A stretch of 64,000 nucleotides of DNA, taken from DATLGB01 sp963726825 (GTDB lineage: Bacteria > Actinomycetota > Thermoleophilia > Solirubrobacterales > Solirubrobacteraceae). The notes under the pieces are model-generated. The model searched no databases. It saw nothing but the letters and a program-made list of their open reading frames with translations, and was not told where the DNA came from. How positions within the stretch are numbered: position 1 is the stretch's first letter; each line of letters opens with the position of its first letter. Of this stretch, positions 42,458 to 50,750 are shown piece after piece. The position numbers and the translations under genes were made by a program. Location of the stretch: assembly GCA_963726825.1 (NCBI GenBank), contig CAVSDT010000001.1, positions 496,001 through 560,000 on the forward strand, in the 5' to 3' direction.

Positions 42458-43986
42458 TGCTGTTCGCCGAGCTCGTCGCGGTGTCGGACCGGGTGCGCGA
42501 GACGTCGTCGCGGACCGCGAAGGCCGAGGCGCTGGCCGCCGGTGTGCGGGCGCTCGCCGCCGTGCCGGAGGAGGTCGAGCCGGGTGTCGCGTTCCTCGCC
42601 GGCGAGCTGCTGCAGCGCCAGCTCGGGATCGGCTGGGCGGGGCTGCGCGACGTGCAGCCGCCGCCCGCGGCGGAGCCCGTCCTGTCGGTCGGGGAGGTCG
42701 CGGCGGCCTTCGATCGGCTCAACCGCATCGCGGGCCGCGGGTCGGTGCAGGCGCGGCGTGACGAGCTCGGCGCGCTCCTGACGGCCGCCACGGCGCCGGA
42801 GCAGGCGTTCGTCCGCGGCCTGCTCGGCGGTGGCCTGCGCCAGGGCGCGCTCGTGGGGTCCGTGACCGACGCGGTCGCCCGGGCCGCCGAGGTCCCCCTG
42901 GCCGTCGTGCGCCGCGCGCTGATGCTCGTGGGCGCGCTCCCGCCCGTGGCCGTGATCGCCCTGGCCGAGGGTCGCCCCGGCCTGGAGGCGGTCCGGCTGG
43001 AGGTCGGCCGGCCGATCGGGCCGATGCTCGCCGGGACCGCCGGGTCGGTCGCCGACGCGCTGGCCAAGGTCGACGGACCCGTCTACGTCGACGCCAAGCT
43101 CGACGGCGCGCGGGTGCAGGTCCACCGGGACGGGGACGCGGTCGGCGTGTTCACCCGCTCGCTCGACGACGTCACCGCCCGCGTCCCCGAGATCGTGGCG
43201 GCGGCGCGCGCGCTGCCGTGCACCTCGGTGGTGCTCGACGGCGAGGCGATCGCCCTGCGCGAGGACGGCCGGCCGCAGCCGTTCCAGGTGACCGCGTCGC
43301 GCTTCGGCTCGCGCGGGACCTCGGACGTCGAGCTGACCCTGCAGCTGTTCGACGTGCTGCACCTCGACGGCGCCGACCTGCTGGACGAGCCGCTGTCCGT
43401 GCGGGCCGCCGCGCTCGCGGACCTCGTCCCCGCGGCCGGGCGGATCGCCCGCGTGCTCGCCGACGGGGACGCGGCCGGCGCGGACGCGGAGGCGGCGCTG
43501 GCCGCCGCACTGGACGGCGGCCACGAGGGGGTCGTGGTCAAGGCGCTCGACGCGCCCTACGCCGCCGGCCGCCGCGGGGCGGGGTGGCTGAAGGTCAAGC
43601 CGGTCCACACGCTCGACCTCGTCGTGCTCGGCGTCGAGTGGGGCTCGGGCCGGCGCCGGGGGAAGCTGTCGAACCTGCACCTGGGCGCCCGCGCCGACGA
43701 CGGCGACGGGTTCGTGATGCTCGGCAAGACGTTCAAGGGCCTCACCGACGCGCTGCTGGCGTGGCAGACCGAGCGCCTCCTCGCCCTCGCCGACGGCCCG
43801 ACCGACGGCTGGCAGGTCCGCGTGCGGCCGGAGCTCGTCGTCGAGATCGCCATCGACGGCGTCCAGCGCTCGACCCGCTACCCGGGCGGCGTCGCCCTGC
43901 GCTTCGCCCGCGTCGTCCGCTACCGCGAGGACAAGACCCCTGCCGAGGCCGACACGCTGGCCACGGTGCGGGCCTTCCTCGGCTGA
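42457..43986 (+). CDS. ATP-dependent DNA ligase
   Basis: This 509-residue ligase joins nicks in DNA after AMP is loaded on a lysine. The N-terminal DNA-binding domain covers about 1-200. The catalytic motif I is KLDGARVQVH (lysine at about residue 213). Motif III is VVLDGEAIAL, motif IIIa LQLFDVLHLDG, motif IV HEGVVVKALD and motif V GWLKVKPVHTLDLVVLGVEWG. The OB-fold domain ends at KTPAEADTLATV. This is the LigB/LigI-like type found beside the normal NAD-dependent ligase in many actinobacteria. It is probably a repair enzyme. It is coupled to the antiporter gene. Confidence 0.92.
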   Translation: MLFAELVAVSDRVRETSSRTAKAEALAAGVRALAAVPEEVEPGVAFLAGELLQRQLGIGWAGLRDVQPPPAAEPVLSVGEVAAAFDRLNRIAGRGSVQARRDELGALLTAATAPEQAFVRGLLGGGLRQGALVGSVTDAVARAAEVPLAVVRRALMLVGALPPVAVIALAEGRPGLEAVRLEVGRPIGPMLAGTAGSVADALAKVDGPVYVDAKLDGARVQVHRDGDAVGVFTRSLDDVTARVPEIVAAARALPCTSVVLDGEAIALREDGRPQPFQVTASRFGSRGTSDVELTLQLFDVLHLDGADLLDEPLSVRAAALADLVPAAGRIARVLADGDAAGADAEAALAAALDGGHEGVVVKALDAPYAAGRRGAGWLKVKPVHTLDLVVLGVEWGSGRRRGKLSNLHLGARADDGDGFVMLGKTFKGLTDALLAWQTERLLALADGPTDGWQVRVRPELVVEIAIDGVQRSTRYPGGVALRFARVVRYREDKTPAEADTLATVRAFLG

Positions 43987-43992
43987 GCGGCC

Positions 43993-44718
43993 CTACCCGC
44001 GGCGGGCGAGCGCCGCGGCGATCCGGGCGCGCGCCTCGTCGCGCAGCGCGGCAGCGGACCCGAAGGCCGCCGGATCCAGCGGCTCGAGCACCTCCACGTG
44101 GGCGCGCACGTGGTCACGGAGGACGAGCGACTTCGTGCGCAGCGCCTCGCCCGTGCCGTGCACCGCGATCGGGATCAGCGGCACGCCCTGCTCGACGGCC
44201 AGCTCGAAGGCCCCGTCCTTGAACGGGCGCAGCTGCCCGTCGGTGGAGCGCGTCCCTTCCGGGAACATCATCACGGCGCTGCCGGCCTCCAGCAGCTCCC
44301 GGCAGCGGGCGAGCATCGCCAGCACCGACACCCGGTCCCCCCGCACGAGCGGGACGTAGCCGTTGAGCGTCATGCCCCAGCCGATGAACGGGACGCGGAA
44401 GTTCTCCGCCTTCGAGACCCACTTGAACGGCCGCCAGAGCCCGAACAGCACGAGGATGTCGATCAGCGACGCGTGGTTGGCCACGACCATCGCCGGGCCG
44501 CGCCACGGCAGCCGCTCGCGGCCCGTGACCCGCAGCGACCACAGCGGGTTGGCGTAGACGAAGACCGTTGCCCACAGGCACGAGTACTGGTGCACGAGGA
44601 CCTTGCGTCGGTCCCACCACGCCGTGAGCGCCCAGACGAGCACCTGGCCGGTGAAGAAGACCGGCGCGGTCAGGACGATCGCGATCCAGTAGACGGCCGA
44701 CAGCAGGCGCAGGCGCAT
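43993..44718 (-). CDS. plsC: 1-acyl-sn-glycerol-3-phosphate acyltransferase
   Basis: This is a 241-residue membrane-bound acyltransferase of phospholipid synthesis. A long N-terminal hydrophobic segment (about residues 5-40) anchors it. The catalytic NHASLID motif (HxxxxD) is at about 79-85, the substrate motif FPEGTRS near 160, and GVPLIPIAVHGTGE follows. It adds the second acyl chain to lysophosphatidic acid. It is downstream of the CDF transporter gene with one base between stop and start, so the two are probably one operon. Confidence 0.92.
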   Translation of the reverse strand: MRLRLLSAVYWIAIVLTAPVFFTGQVLVWALTAWWDRRKVLVHQYSCLWATVFVYANPLWSLRVTGRERLPWRGPAMVVANHASLIDILVLFGLWRPFKWVSKAENFRVPFIGWGMTLNGYVPLVRGDRVSVLAMLARCRELLEAGSAVMMFPEGTRSTDGQLRPFKDGAFELAVEQGVPLIPIAVHGTGEALRTKSLVLRDHVRAHVEVLEPLDPAAFGSAAALRDEARARIAAALARRG

Positions 44719-44719
44719 C

Positions 44720-46105
44720 TCAGCGGGGCTCCGTGTGGACCACGACGTCGGCGATCGCGGGAGCGCGCCGGCGCACCTCGCGCTCGACCTCGGACGCGAC
44801 CTCGTGCGCCGCGGCCAGCGCCGTCCCGGCCGGGACCGACACCGTCAGCAGGGCCACGAGGCGGCCGTCCTCGCGCCGGCGCAGCCGCAGCCCCTCCGGC
44901 GCCGCGCCGGTGCGCTCGCGCACCACGCTCGTGATCGCCTCCTGCTCGTCGCCGGTGTCGGCCGCGGACGGCTCGGCCCCGTCGCGCTCGCCGGCGAGCG
45001 GCTCGATGTGGGTGTGGATGACGGCCAGCTCGGGCTCGGCCGCGCGGATGGCGGCCTCGACCTCCGTGGCGACGTGATGCGCCTCGTCCAGCGACATCGC
45101 CGGTGGCAGCTTGAGATGCAGCGTCACCTCGGGGCAGCCGCCGACGGTGAGCACGCGGACGTTGTGGACCTCGTGCACGCGCGCGACCCCCGACGCGGCC
45201 GCGTGGACGCGCTCGCGGACGCCGTGCGCCTCGCCCGGCTCGACGTGGACGACGACGTCCGAGCGCGGCAGGTCCCGCCGGATGGCCGCCTCCACCGCGT
45301 CGGCGGCCGCGTGCCCCTGGGCGACAGCGGCGTCGGGCCGGATGCCGATCACGGCGTCCACGAAGTAGGAGCCCGCCGCCTCGCGCACCCGCAGGCGCCG
45401 GACCTCGACGCCGGGGGCGTCGCGCTCGATCGCCGCCTGGGCCGAGGCGGCGGCCGCCGCGGGCACGCGGTCCATCAGCACCTCGACGTTGCCGCGGGCC
45501 AGGCGGATCGCGGCTGCGATCACGAGCACGGCGACCACCAGCGCGGCGATCGCGTCCCCCTGCGCGAAGCCCGCGCGGACCGCGAGCAGGCCGATGAGGA
45601 CCGCGACGGAGCCGAGCAGGTCGCCGCCGAAGTGCAGCGCGTTGGAGGCCAGCGCGGGCGAGTCGTAGCGGCGCGCCGCCCGCAGCGAGATCGTCGCGCG
45701 CGAGATGTCGATCGCGATCACGAGCACGAGGACGACGAGCGTGTACCAGGCGGCATCGACCACGTGCCCGTCCGCGCCCGTCAGCGCGCGCAACGCCTGC
45801 CAGCCGATGAACAGCGAGGCGAGGACGAGGAACGCCGCCTCGGCGAGCGCGGCGAGGTGCTCGGCCTTGCCGTGGCCGTACTGGTGCTCGGAGTCCGGCG
45901 GGCGGACCGCGACGCGGATCGCGAACAGCGTGAGGAGCGCGGCGACGAGGTCGGTCCCCGAGTGCAGGGCTTCCGCGACCAGGCCGAGCGACCCGCTGGC
46001 CAGGCCCGCCCCGAGCTTGAGCGCGACGAGGACGACTGCCGCGAGGACGGAGACCAGGGCCGTCCGCTGCTGCCCGGCGTGACTCTCGAGTTCCGCGGCC
46101 GACAT
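44720..46105 (-). CDS. Cation diffusion facilitator with extended C-terminal domains
   Basis: This 461-residue divalent metal/proton antiporter has a membrane domain of about 210 residues. Metal-binding pairs are visible as ALHSGTDLVAALLT in helix 2 and NALHFGGDLLGS in helix 5 (HxxxD). After it, three ZT-dimer-like cytosolic domains appear in tandem, each with a V-x-V-H-x-E-P pattern (VVVHVEPGE, VIHTHIEPL, VVHTEPR). Most CDF proteins have one. Extra domains could sense metal or stabilise dimers. Zinc, iron or cobalt is the likely cargo. A TAGGGT box lies 10 bases before the ATG. Confidence 0.85.
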   Translation of the reverse strand: MSAAELESHAGQQRTALVSVLAAVVLVALKLGAGLASGSLGLVAEALHSGTDLVAALLTLFAIRVAVRPPDSEHQYGHGKAEHLAALAEAAFLVLASLFIGWQALRALTGADGHVVDAAWYTLVVLVLVIAIDISRATISLRAARRYDSPALASNALHFGGDLLGSVAVLIGLLAVRAGFAQGDAIAALVVAVLVIAAAIRLARGNVEVLMDRVPAAAAASAQAAIERDAPGVEVRRLRVREAAGSYFVDAVIGIRPDAAVAQGHAAADAVEAAIRRDLPRSDVVVHVEPGEAHGVRERVHAAASGVARVHEVHNVRVLTVGGCPEVTLHLKLPPAMSLDEAHHVATEVEAAIRAAEPELAVIHTHIEPLAGERDGAEPSAADTGDEQEAITSVVRERTGAAPEGLRLRRREDGRLVALLTVSVPAGTALAAAHEVASEVEREVRRRAPAIADVVVHTEPR

Positions 46106-46115
46106 GGGCCGACGG

Positions 46116-46121
46116 ACCCTA
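46116..46121 (-). promoter_or_regulatory. -10 box of the CDF transporter gene
   Basis: TAGGGT on the minus strand lies 10 bases before the ATG at 46105; the divergent amidotransferase promoter is 22 bases away. Confidence 0.35.
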
Positions 46122-46142
46122 CCTCCCGACCGTCGCGCGGCC

Positions 46143-46148
46143 TACGCT
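46143..46148 (+). promoter_or_regulatory. -10 box of the glutamine amidotransferase gene
   Basis: TACGCT lies 8 bases before GTG 46157. Confidence 0.4.
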
Positions 46149-46156
46149 GCAGAGCC

Positions 46157-46828
46157 GTGCCACGCCCCGCCATCGGTCTCTGCCTCAGCCAGGTGCGCGC
46201 CCGCTACGGCGCCTGGGACATGGATTCCGTCCTCCTGCCGCGCAACTACGTGGACGCGATCCAGGGCGCCGGCGCCCTGGCGATCCTGCTCGCCCCCGAC
46301 CCGGCCACCACCGCCGATCCCGACGAGGTGCTCGACCGCCTCGACGGGCTGATCCTCGCGGGCGGCGTCGACGTCGGCGTCGACCCGGTCCGCGATGAGT
46401 TCGAGAGCGCGCTCGGCGTCCGCGCGCTGGAGCGCGACCTGCCGCTGCTCGCGATCTGCCGCGGGATGCAGGTCGTCAACGTCGCCCTCGGCGGGACCCT
46501 GATCGAGCACGTCCCCGACCTCGTCGGCCACGAGGCCCACAACCACGAGCCGGGCCAGTGGAGCGACCACGCCGTGCGCCTGACCCCCGGATCGGTCGCC
46601 GCGCGCGCGGCCGGGGACGTCGACCACCCCGTCAAGTCCCACCACCACCAGGCCATCGACCTCCTCGCCCCCCCGTTCGAGATCACCGGCTGGTCGGCCG
46701 ACGACGAGCTCCCGGAGGCCATGGAGGTGCCGGGCAAGCGCTTCGCCCTCGCGGTGCAGTGGCACCCGGAGGCCGACGAGTCCTCGCGGCTGATCGCGGC
46801 GCTCGTCGACGAGGCCCGCGCGCGGTGA
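46157..46828 (+). CDS. Class I glutamine amidotransferase, PuuD/peptidase C26 family
   Basis: This 223-residue cytosolic hydrolase has a nucleophilic Cys in LLAICRGMQVVNVALGGTL and a catalytic His/Glu pair in FALAVQWHPEADES. The preceding strand GLILAGGVDVGVDP is typical of gamma-glutamyl-gamma-aminobutyrate hydrolases. Those enzymes cleave gamma-glutamyl-GABA in putrescine breakdown, which would fit the polyamine transporter at the start of the window, but the link is distant. The GTG start was fixed by the TACGCT box and by the first strand RPAIGLCLS. Its stop overlaps the helicase gene start. Confidence 0.85.
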   Translation: MPRPAIGLCLSQVRARYGAWDMDSVLLPRNYVDAIQGAGALAILLAPDPATTADPDEVLDRLDGLILAGGVDVGVDPVRDEFESALGVRALERDLPLLAICRGMQVVNVALGGTLIEHVPDLVGHEAHNHEPGQWSDHAVRLTPGSVAARAAGDVDHPVKSHHHQAIDLLAPPFEITGWSADDELPEAMEVPGKRFALAVQWHPEADESSRLIAALVDEARAR

Positions 46829-49005
46829 AGGCCGCCGGGGCGGGTGAGCCCGTCGTCTACAACGTCGAGCTGCGCAAGGACGGCTACGGGCACGACTCCG
46901 TCGTCTTCGCCTTCCCCTACCAGCCCGACGTCGTCGACGCCGTCCGCGCCGTCCCCGGCCGCCGCTTCGACTGGGAGGCGCGCGAGTGGTGGGCGCCGCG
47001 CGCCGACGCGACCGCCCCCTACGTCAAGGGCGTGCTCGAGCGCCACGCGAGCCTGACCGTCGCCCCCGACGTCGCCGCGTGGCTCGAGCGTGCGGTCACC
47101 GGCTGGGTCGGCCGGGTCAGCGCCGGACGCGTCGACGGGGCCGGCGCGTTCCTGCTGGACCGGATCGCCGGCGAGCTCGACGGCGTGCTCGCCGAGCGGG
47201 GGGCCGAGCGCGGCTCGCGCACCGTCGTCGCGTTCAGCCCGGAGGCCGCCCGCGCCATCGACGAGCTCACCGGCGCCCGTCCCGACCCGCGCGCGGCCCG
47301 CTGCATCCAGTCGCTGCTCGTCGGCCGCGACCCCGCGCCCGCGACGCTCTCCCTCGGGGCCGGGACCGTCGGGGAGCCCCGCTTCCGCCTCGACGTCAAC
47401 TGGGACCCGGACGCGATCGGCGCCTTCGAGGCGCTCCCCGCCGCGGAGCCGCACGGCCGCACGATCCCGATCGATCCCTACCTCCTCGAGCCGCTCGAGC
47501 ACTACCTGCGCACGTACGCCGTCGACGTCGCGGCCAACGCGCTGCTCGCGCTGCAGGACCTGCGCCGTGAGCACGACGCGGCGACGGTGGAGATCCGCCG
47601 CTCCCGCGCCCACGAGGGCCCGCCCCTGGCGTGCGAGGACCGCCTGGGCGGCGAGCTGCGGCCGTTCCAGCGCGCCGGGGTGCGCTACGCGCTCGAGGCG
47701 CGGCGCACGTTCATCGCCGACGAGCAGGGCCTGGGCAAGACCGTCGAGGCGCTCGCCGCGCTCGAGGAGGACGACGCCTACCCCGCCGTCGTCGTCTGCC
47801 CCGCGTCGCTGAAGCTCAACTGGGCCCGCGAGGCGGCCCGCTGGCTGCCCCACCGCGACGTCGAGGTCGTCTCCGGGGGCAAGGTCGCCCTGCGCCGGGC
47901 CGACATCACGATCCTCAACTACGAGATCGTCGCGCCACACGCCACGCGGCTGGCGGCCAAGCGGCCGAAGGCGCTCGTGCTCGACGAGTCCCACTACGTC
48001 AAGAACCCGCGCGCCAAGCGCACGCAGGCCGTGCGCAAGCTCGCCGGGAGCCTCGCCTCCGAGGACGCGCTGCGCCTCGCCCTCACCGGCACGCCGGTGA
48101 TGAACCACCCGGACGAGCTGATCGCACAGCTGCGCATCCTCGGCCGGCTGGAGGACTTCGGGTCCGGCGCGAAGTTCGCCCGCCGCTTCCAGGGCGCGGG
48201 GGCGGAGGAGCGCATCCACTGGCACCTGCGCCGGCGCTGCTTCGTCCGCCGCCTCAAGCGCGACGTGCTCCCACAGCTGCCGGCCAAGCGGCGTGTCGTC
48301 GTCCCCGTCGCGCTCGACAACGAGCGCGACTACAAGCTCGCCCAGGACGACGTGATCGCCTGGCTGCGCGAGCAGCCGCTGGACCTCGCGGAGCTCGACG
48401 CGCGGATCGCCGCGACCCTGCGCGCCGAGCGGCTCGCCCAGCTCAACACGCTCAAGCGCCTCGCCGCCCGCGGCAAGCTCGGCGCCGCGCTCGCGTGGAT
48501 CGACGACTTCCTCCAATCCGACGAGCCCCTGATCGTCTTCAGCGGCAACCGCGAGATCCAGGCCGCGCTCCTGCAGCGCTTCCCCGACGCCGCGCACGTC
48601 GTCGGCGACGACTCCGTGCAGCAGCGCGAGGCCGCGGTGCGCGCGTTCCAGGACGGCGGCGAGGGCGCGCCGCAGCTGATGGTCGCCGCCACCCGGGTCG
48701 GCGGCCAGGGCATCACCCTGACGCGGGCCTCCAACGTCGCGTTCCTCGACCTCGAGTGGACGCCCGCGATGCACGACCAGGCCGAGGACCGGGTCCACCG
48801 CATCGGCCAGGACGACGCGGTGACCGCCTGGTACCTCTTGGCGGCCAACACGATCGACGAGACGATCATCGAGCTGATCGAGCGCAAGCGCGGGATCGTC
48901 GGCGCGGTCACCGACGGCCGCCGCGACGAGTCCGAGTCGCTCGTGGAGGGCGTCATCCGCGACCTGCGCGACCTCAAGCCCAGGCGCCACCTGCGCGTCG
49001 CGTAG
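46825..49005 (+). CDS. SNF2-family helicase with N-terminal HARP-like domain (SMARCAL1-like)
   Basis: This is a 726-residue ATP-driven DNA translocase. The N-terminus (residues about 10-60, VVYNVELRKDGYGHDSVVFAFPYQPDVVDAV and RFDWEAREWWAP) resembles the HARP domain of eukaryotic annealing helicases. The SNF2 core has the Q region RPFQRAGVRYALE, Walker A DEQGLGKTVEALA at about 300, a DESH box in LVLDESHYVK, and helicase C motifs RVGGQGITLTRASNVAF and HRIGQDDAVTAWYL. It might anneal or remodel single-stranded DNA. The start is GTG, coupled to the amidotransferase. Confidence 0.86.
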   Translation: MKAAGAGEPVVYNVELRKDGYGHDSVVFAFPYQPDVVDAVRAVPGRRFDWEAREWWAPRADATAPYVKGVLERHASLTVAPDVAAWLERAVTGWVGRVSAGRVDGAGAFLLDRIAGELDGVLAERGAERGSRTVVAFSPEAARAIDELTGARPDPRAARCIQSLLVGRDPAPATLSLGAGTVGEPRFRLDVNWDPDAIGAFEALPAAEPHGRTIPIDPYLLEPLEHYLRTYAVDVAANALLALQDLRREHDAATVEIRRSRAHEGPPLACEDRLGGELRPFQRAGVRYALEARRTFIADEQGLGKTVEALAALEEDDAYPAVVVCPASLKLNWAREAARWLPHRDVEVVSGGKVALRRADITILNYEIVAPHATRLAAKRPKALVLDESHYVKNPRAKRTQAVRKLAGSLASEDALRLALTGTPVMNHPDELIAQLRILGRLEDFGSGAKFARRFQGAGAEERIHWHLRRRCFVRRLKRDVLPQLPAKRRVVVPVALDNERDYKLAQDDVIAWLREQPLDLAELDARIAATLRAERLAQLNTLKRLAARGKLGAALAWIDDFLQSDEPLIVFSGNREIQAALLQRFPDAAHVVGDDSVQQREAAVRAFQDGGEGAPQLMVAATRVGGQGITLTRASNVAFLDLEWTPAMHDQAEDRVHRIGQDDAVTAWYLLAANTIDETIIELIERKRGIVGAVTDGRRDESESLVEGVIRDLRDLKPRRHLRVA

Positions 49006-49014
49006 CTCGCCGAG

Positions 49015-49746
49015 CTAGATGAGCTGCGCGACGTCCTTGACCTGGGCGTAGTCGCCCGCGTCCCAGGCGGCCGCCTCGACCGGCAGCAGGTCGACGACCT
49101 CGCCGTCGGCGAGCTCGCGCTCGAGCACGTCCGCGACCGTCTCGGGCGGTTCCTCGCCGTCGCCGACGAGGACGAGCAGCCCGTGGTCGGGCCCGGCCCC
49201 GGTGACCTCGGCGTACCACGCCTCGCGCAGCGTGGGGGCGGTGGTGACGGCGGTCTGCAGGGCCTCGACCAGCGCCGTGGTCGGTGGGCGCCGCGGCGCG
49301 CGGACCTCGAAGCCGGCGTCGGGATCGGGCCCGGTCGGCGTGGCGGCCCCGAGGGCCCCGGCGGCGGCGATGCTCTCCAGCGCGCGCCGGTCCAGCTGCC
49401 CGGCGAACGGCCCGCCGGGGTTGAGCACGAGGCCGGCGTCGGCGGGGATGGCGGTGGCGGCGAGCTCGCGGGCGGCCAGGACGCCGAACCGGACGTCGTC
49501 GCCGCCCTCGAAGGCCTCGGCGGCCGCCGGATGGGTGAAGGCGACAAGCGCCTGCCGGCCGTCCTCCCCGGCGAGGCGCGCGGCGTACGTCTTGCCGCTG
49601 GCGGCATCGGCGACGAGGGGGACGAGCAGCTCGGCCGTGGCGAGCGCATTGAGCAGCCGGCGCTCGGCGGCGGTGTCGAAGCCGGCCTGTGCCGCCTCCA
49701 TCGCCGCGAGCACGGCGTCTGCGCCCTGGGGCTCGGGAAGGTCCAT
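49015..49746 (-). CDS. SseB family protein
   Basis: This is a 243-residue protein. The N-terminal SseB domain (about 20-130) has LLNALATAELLVPLVADAASGKTYAARLAGEDGRQALVAFTHPAAAEAF and the NPGGPFAGQLDRRALESI motif. A second SseB C-terminal domain runs from about residue 150 (TTALVEALQTAVTTAPTLREAWYAEV). SseB-like proteins are linked to serine sensitivity and to type VII-type secretion neighbourhoods, but the biochemical role is not settled. The ATG at 49746 is supported by a TACGGT box 6 bases upstream. It is convergent with the helicase gene. Confidence 0.75.
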   Translation of the reverse strand: MDLPEPQGADAVLAAMEAAQAGFDTAAERRLLNALATAELLVPLVADAASGKTYAARLAGEDGRQALVAFTHPAAAEAFEGGDDVRFGVLAARELAATAIPADAGLVLNPGGPFAGQLDRRALESIAAAGALGAATPTGPDPDAGFEVRAPRRPPTTALVEALQTAVTTAPTLREAWYAEVTGAGPDHGLLVLVGDGEEPPETVADVLERELADGEVVDLLPVEAAAWDAGDYAQVKDVAQLI

Positions 49747-49752
49747 GGCTCG

Positions 49753-49758
49753 ACCGTA
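49753..49758 (-). promoter_or_regulatory. -10 box of the SseB gene
   Basis: TACGGT on the minus strand lies 6 bases before the ATG at 49746. Confidence 0.45.
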
Positions 49759-49789
49759 GCCGCCGCCCCGAGCGGGTACGCCCCACGCC

Positions 49790-50740
49790 ATGCGCGTCGG
49801 CCTGCTCTCCACCGCCAACATCAACCACGCCGTGCTCGGCGGGGCCGCGGCCTCCGAGGGCGCGGCCGAGGTGGTCGCGGTCGCCTCTCGGGACGAGGCC
49901 CGTGCCCGGGCCTACGCCGACGAGCACGGGATCGCGCGCGCGCACGGCTCCTACGACGCGCTGCTCGCCGACCCCGAGGTCGACGCGGTCTACGTCTCGC
50001 TCCCCAACCAGCTGCACGTGGACTGGGCGATCCGCGCGGTGCAGGCCGGCAAGCACGTGCTGTGCGAGAAGCCGCTGACGCGCGACCCGGAGCGCGCCGC
50101 GGCCGCCTACGACGCGGCGGAGGCGGCCGGCCGGGTGCTGGTGGAGGGCTTCATGTGGCGCTACGCGCCGCAGGCCGTCCGGCTGCTGGAGCGCCTGCCC
50201 GAGGTCGGCCGCGTGCGGCTCGTGCGCGCGGCGTTCGCCTTCGGCGCCCGCGACCCCGACGACGTGCGCCTGTCCCCCGACCTCGAGGGCGGCGGCCTGA
50301 TGGACGTCGGCTGCTACTGCGTCTCCGCCGCCCGTCTCGTGCTGGGCGAGCCCGTCGCGGCGTCAGGGCAGCGGATCACCGGCGGAGGCGGCGTCGACGT
50401 CCTCTTCGCCGGCGCGCTGCGCTTCGAGGACGACGCCCTCGCGATCGTCGACTGCGCGATGACCACGGCCAAGCGGGGGGCGCTCGAGGTCGTCGGCGAG
50501 GACGGCACGCTGACCCTGACCGATCCGTGGCACGGCAAGGACCCGCGGATCGAGCGCCGCGACGCGGACGGCACGCTGCTCGACACGGAGACCCCGCCGG
50601 CGGCCAACGCCTACGCGCTCGAGCTGCAGGAGCTCGCGGACGTCGCGGCGGGCCTGCGTCCGGCGCGCTTCGGCCGCGCGGACGCGATCGGCCAGGCGCG
50701 GGCGCTGGGGATGCTGCACGCGGCGGCCGGGGGATCCTGA
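49790..50740 (+). CDS. Gfo/Idh/MocA family NAD(P)-dependent oxidoreductase
   Basis: This is a 316-residue dehydrogenase. The N-terminal Rossmann fold begins RVGLLSTANINHAVLGGAA. The diagnostic strand is YVSLPNQLHVDWAIRAVQAGKHVLCEKPLTRD, with EKP near residue 100. The C-terminal domain has EGFMWRYAPQAVRLLERL and GGGLMDVGCYCVSAARLVLG, including the conserved Asp and a Tyr/Cys place for the catalytic acid. Such enzymes oxidise or reduce sugars and cyclitols; the substrate is not predictable. It lies divergent from the SseB gene and ends 11 bases before the convergent GGDEF/EAL gene. Confidence 0.87.
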   Translation: MRVGLLSTANINHAVLGGAAASEGAAEVVAVASRDEARARAYADEHGIARAHGSYDALLADPEVDAVYVSLPNQLHVDWAIRAVQAGKHVLCEKPLTRDPERAAAAYDAAEAAGRVLVEGFMWRYAPQAVRLLERLPEVGRVRLVRAAFAFGARDPDDVRLSPDLEGGGLMDVGCYCVSAARLVLGEPVAASGQRITGGGGVDVLFAGALRFEDDALAIVDCAMTTAKRGALEVVGEDGTLTLTDPWHGKDPRIERRDADGTLLDTETPPAANAYALELQELADVAAGLRPARFGRADAIGQARALGMLHAAAGGS

Positions 50741-50750
50741 GCGGCGGCGG

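Noticed and set aside
46157..46828. puuD assignment as part of polyamine catabolism with the pot operon
   Set aside because: The family fits, but no puuA, puuB or puuC is nearby and the pot genes are 42 kb away, so only the family name was kept.
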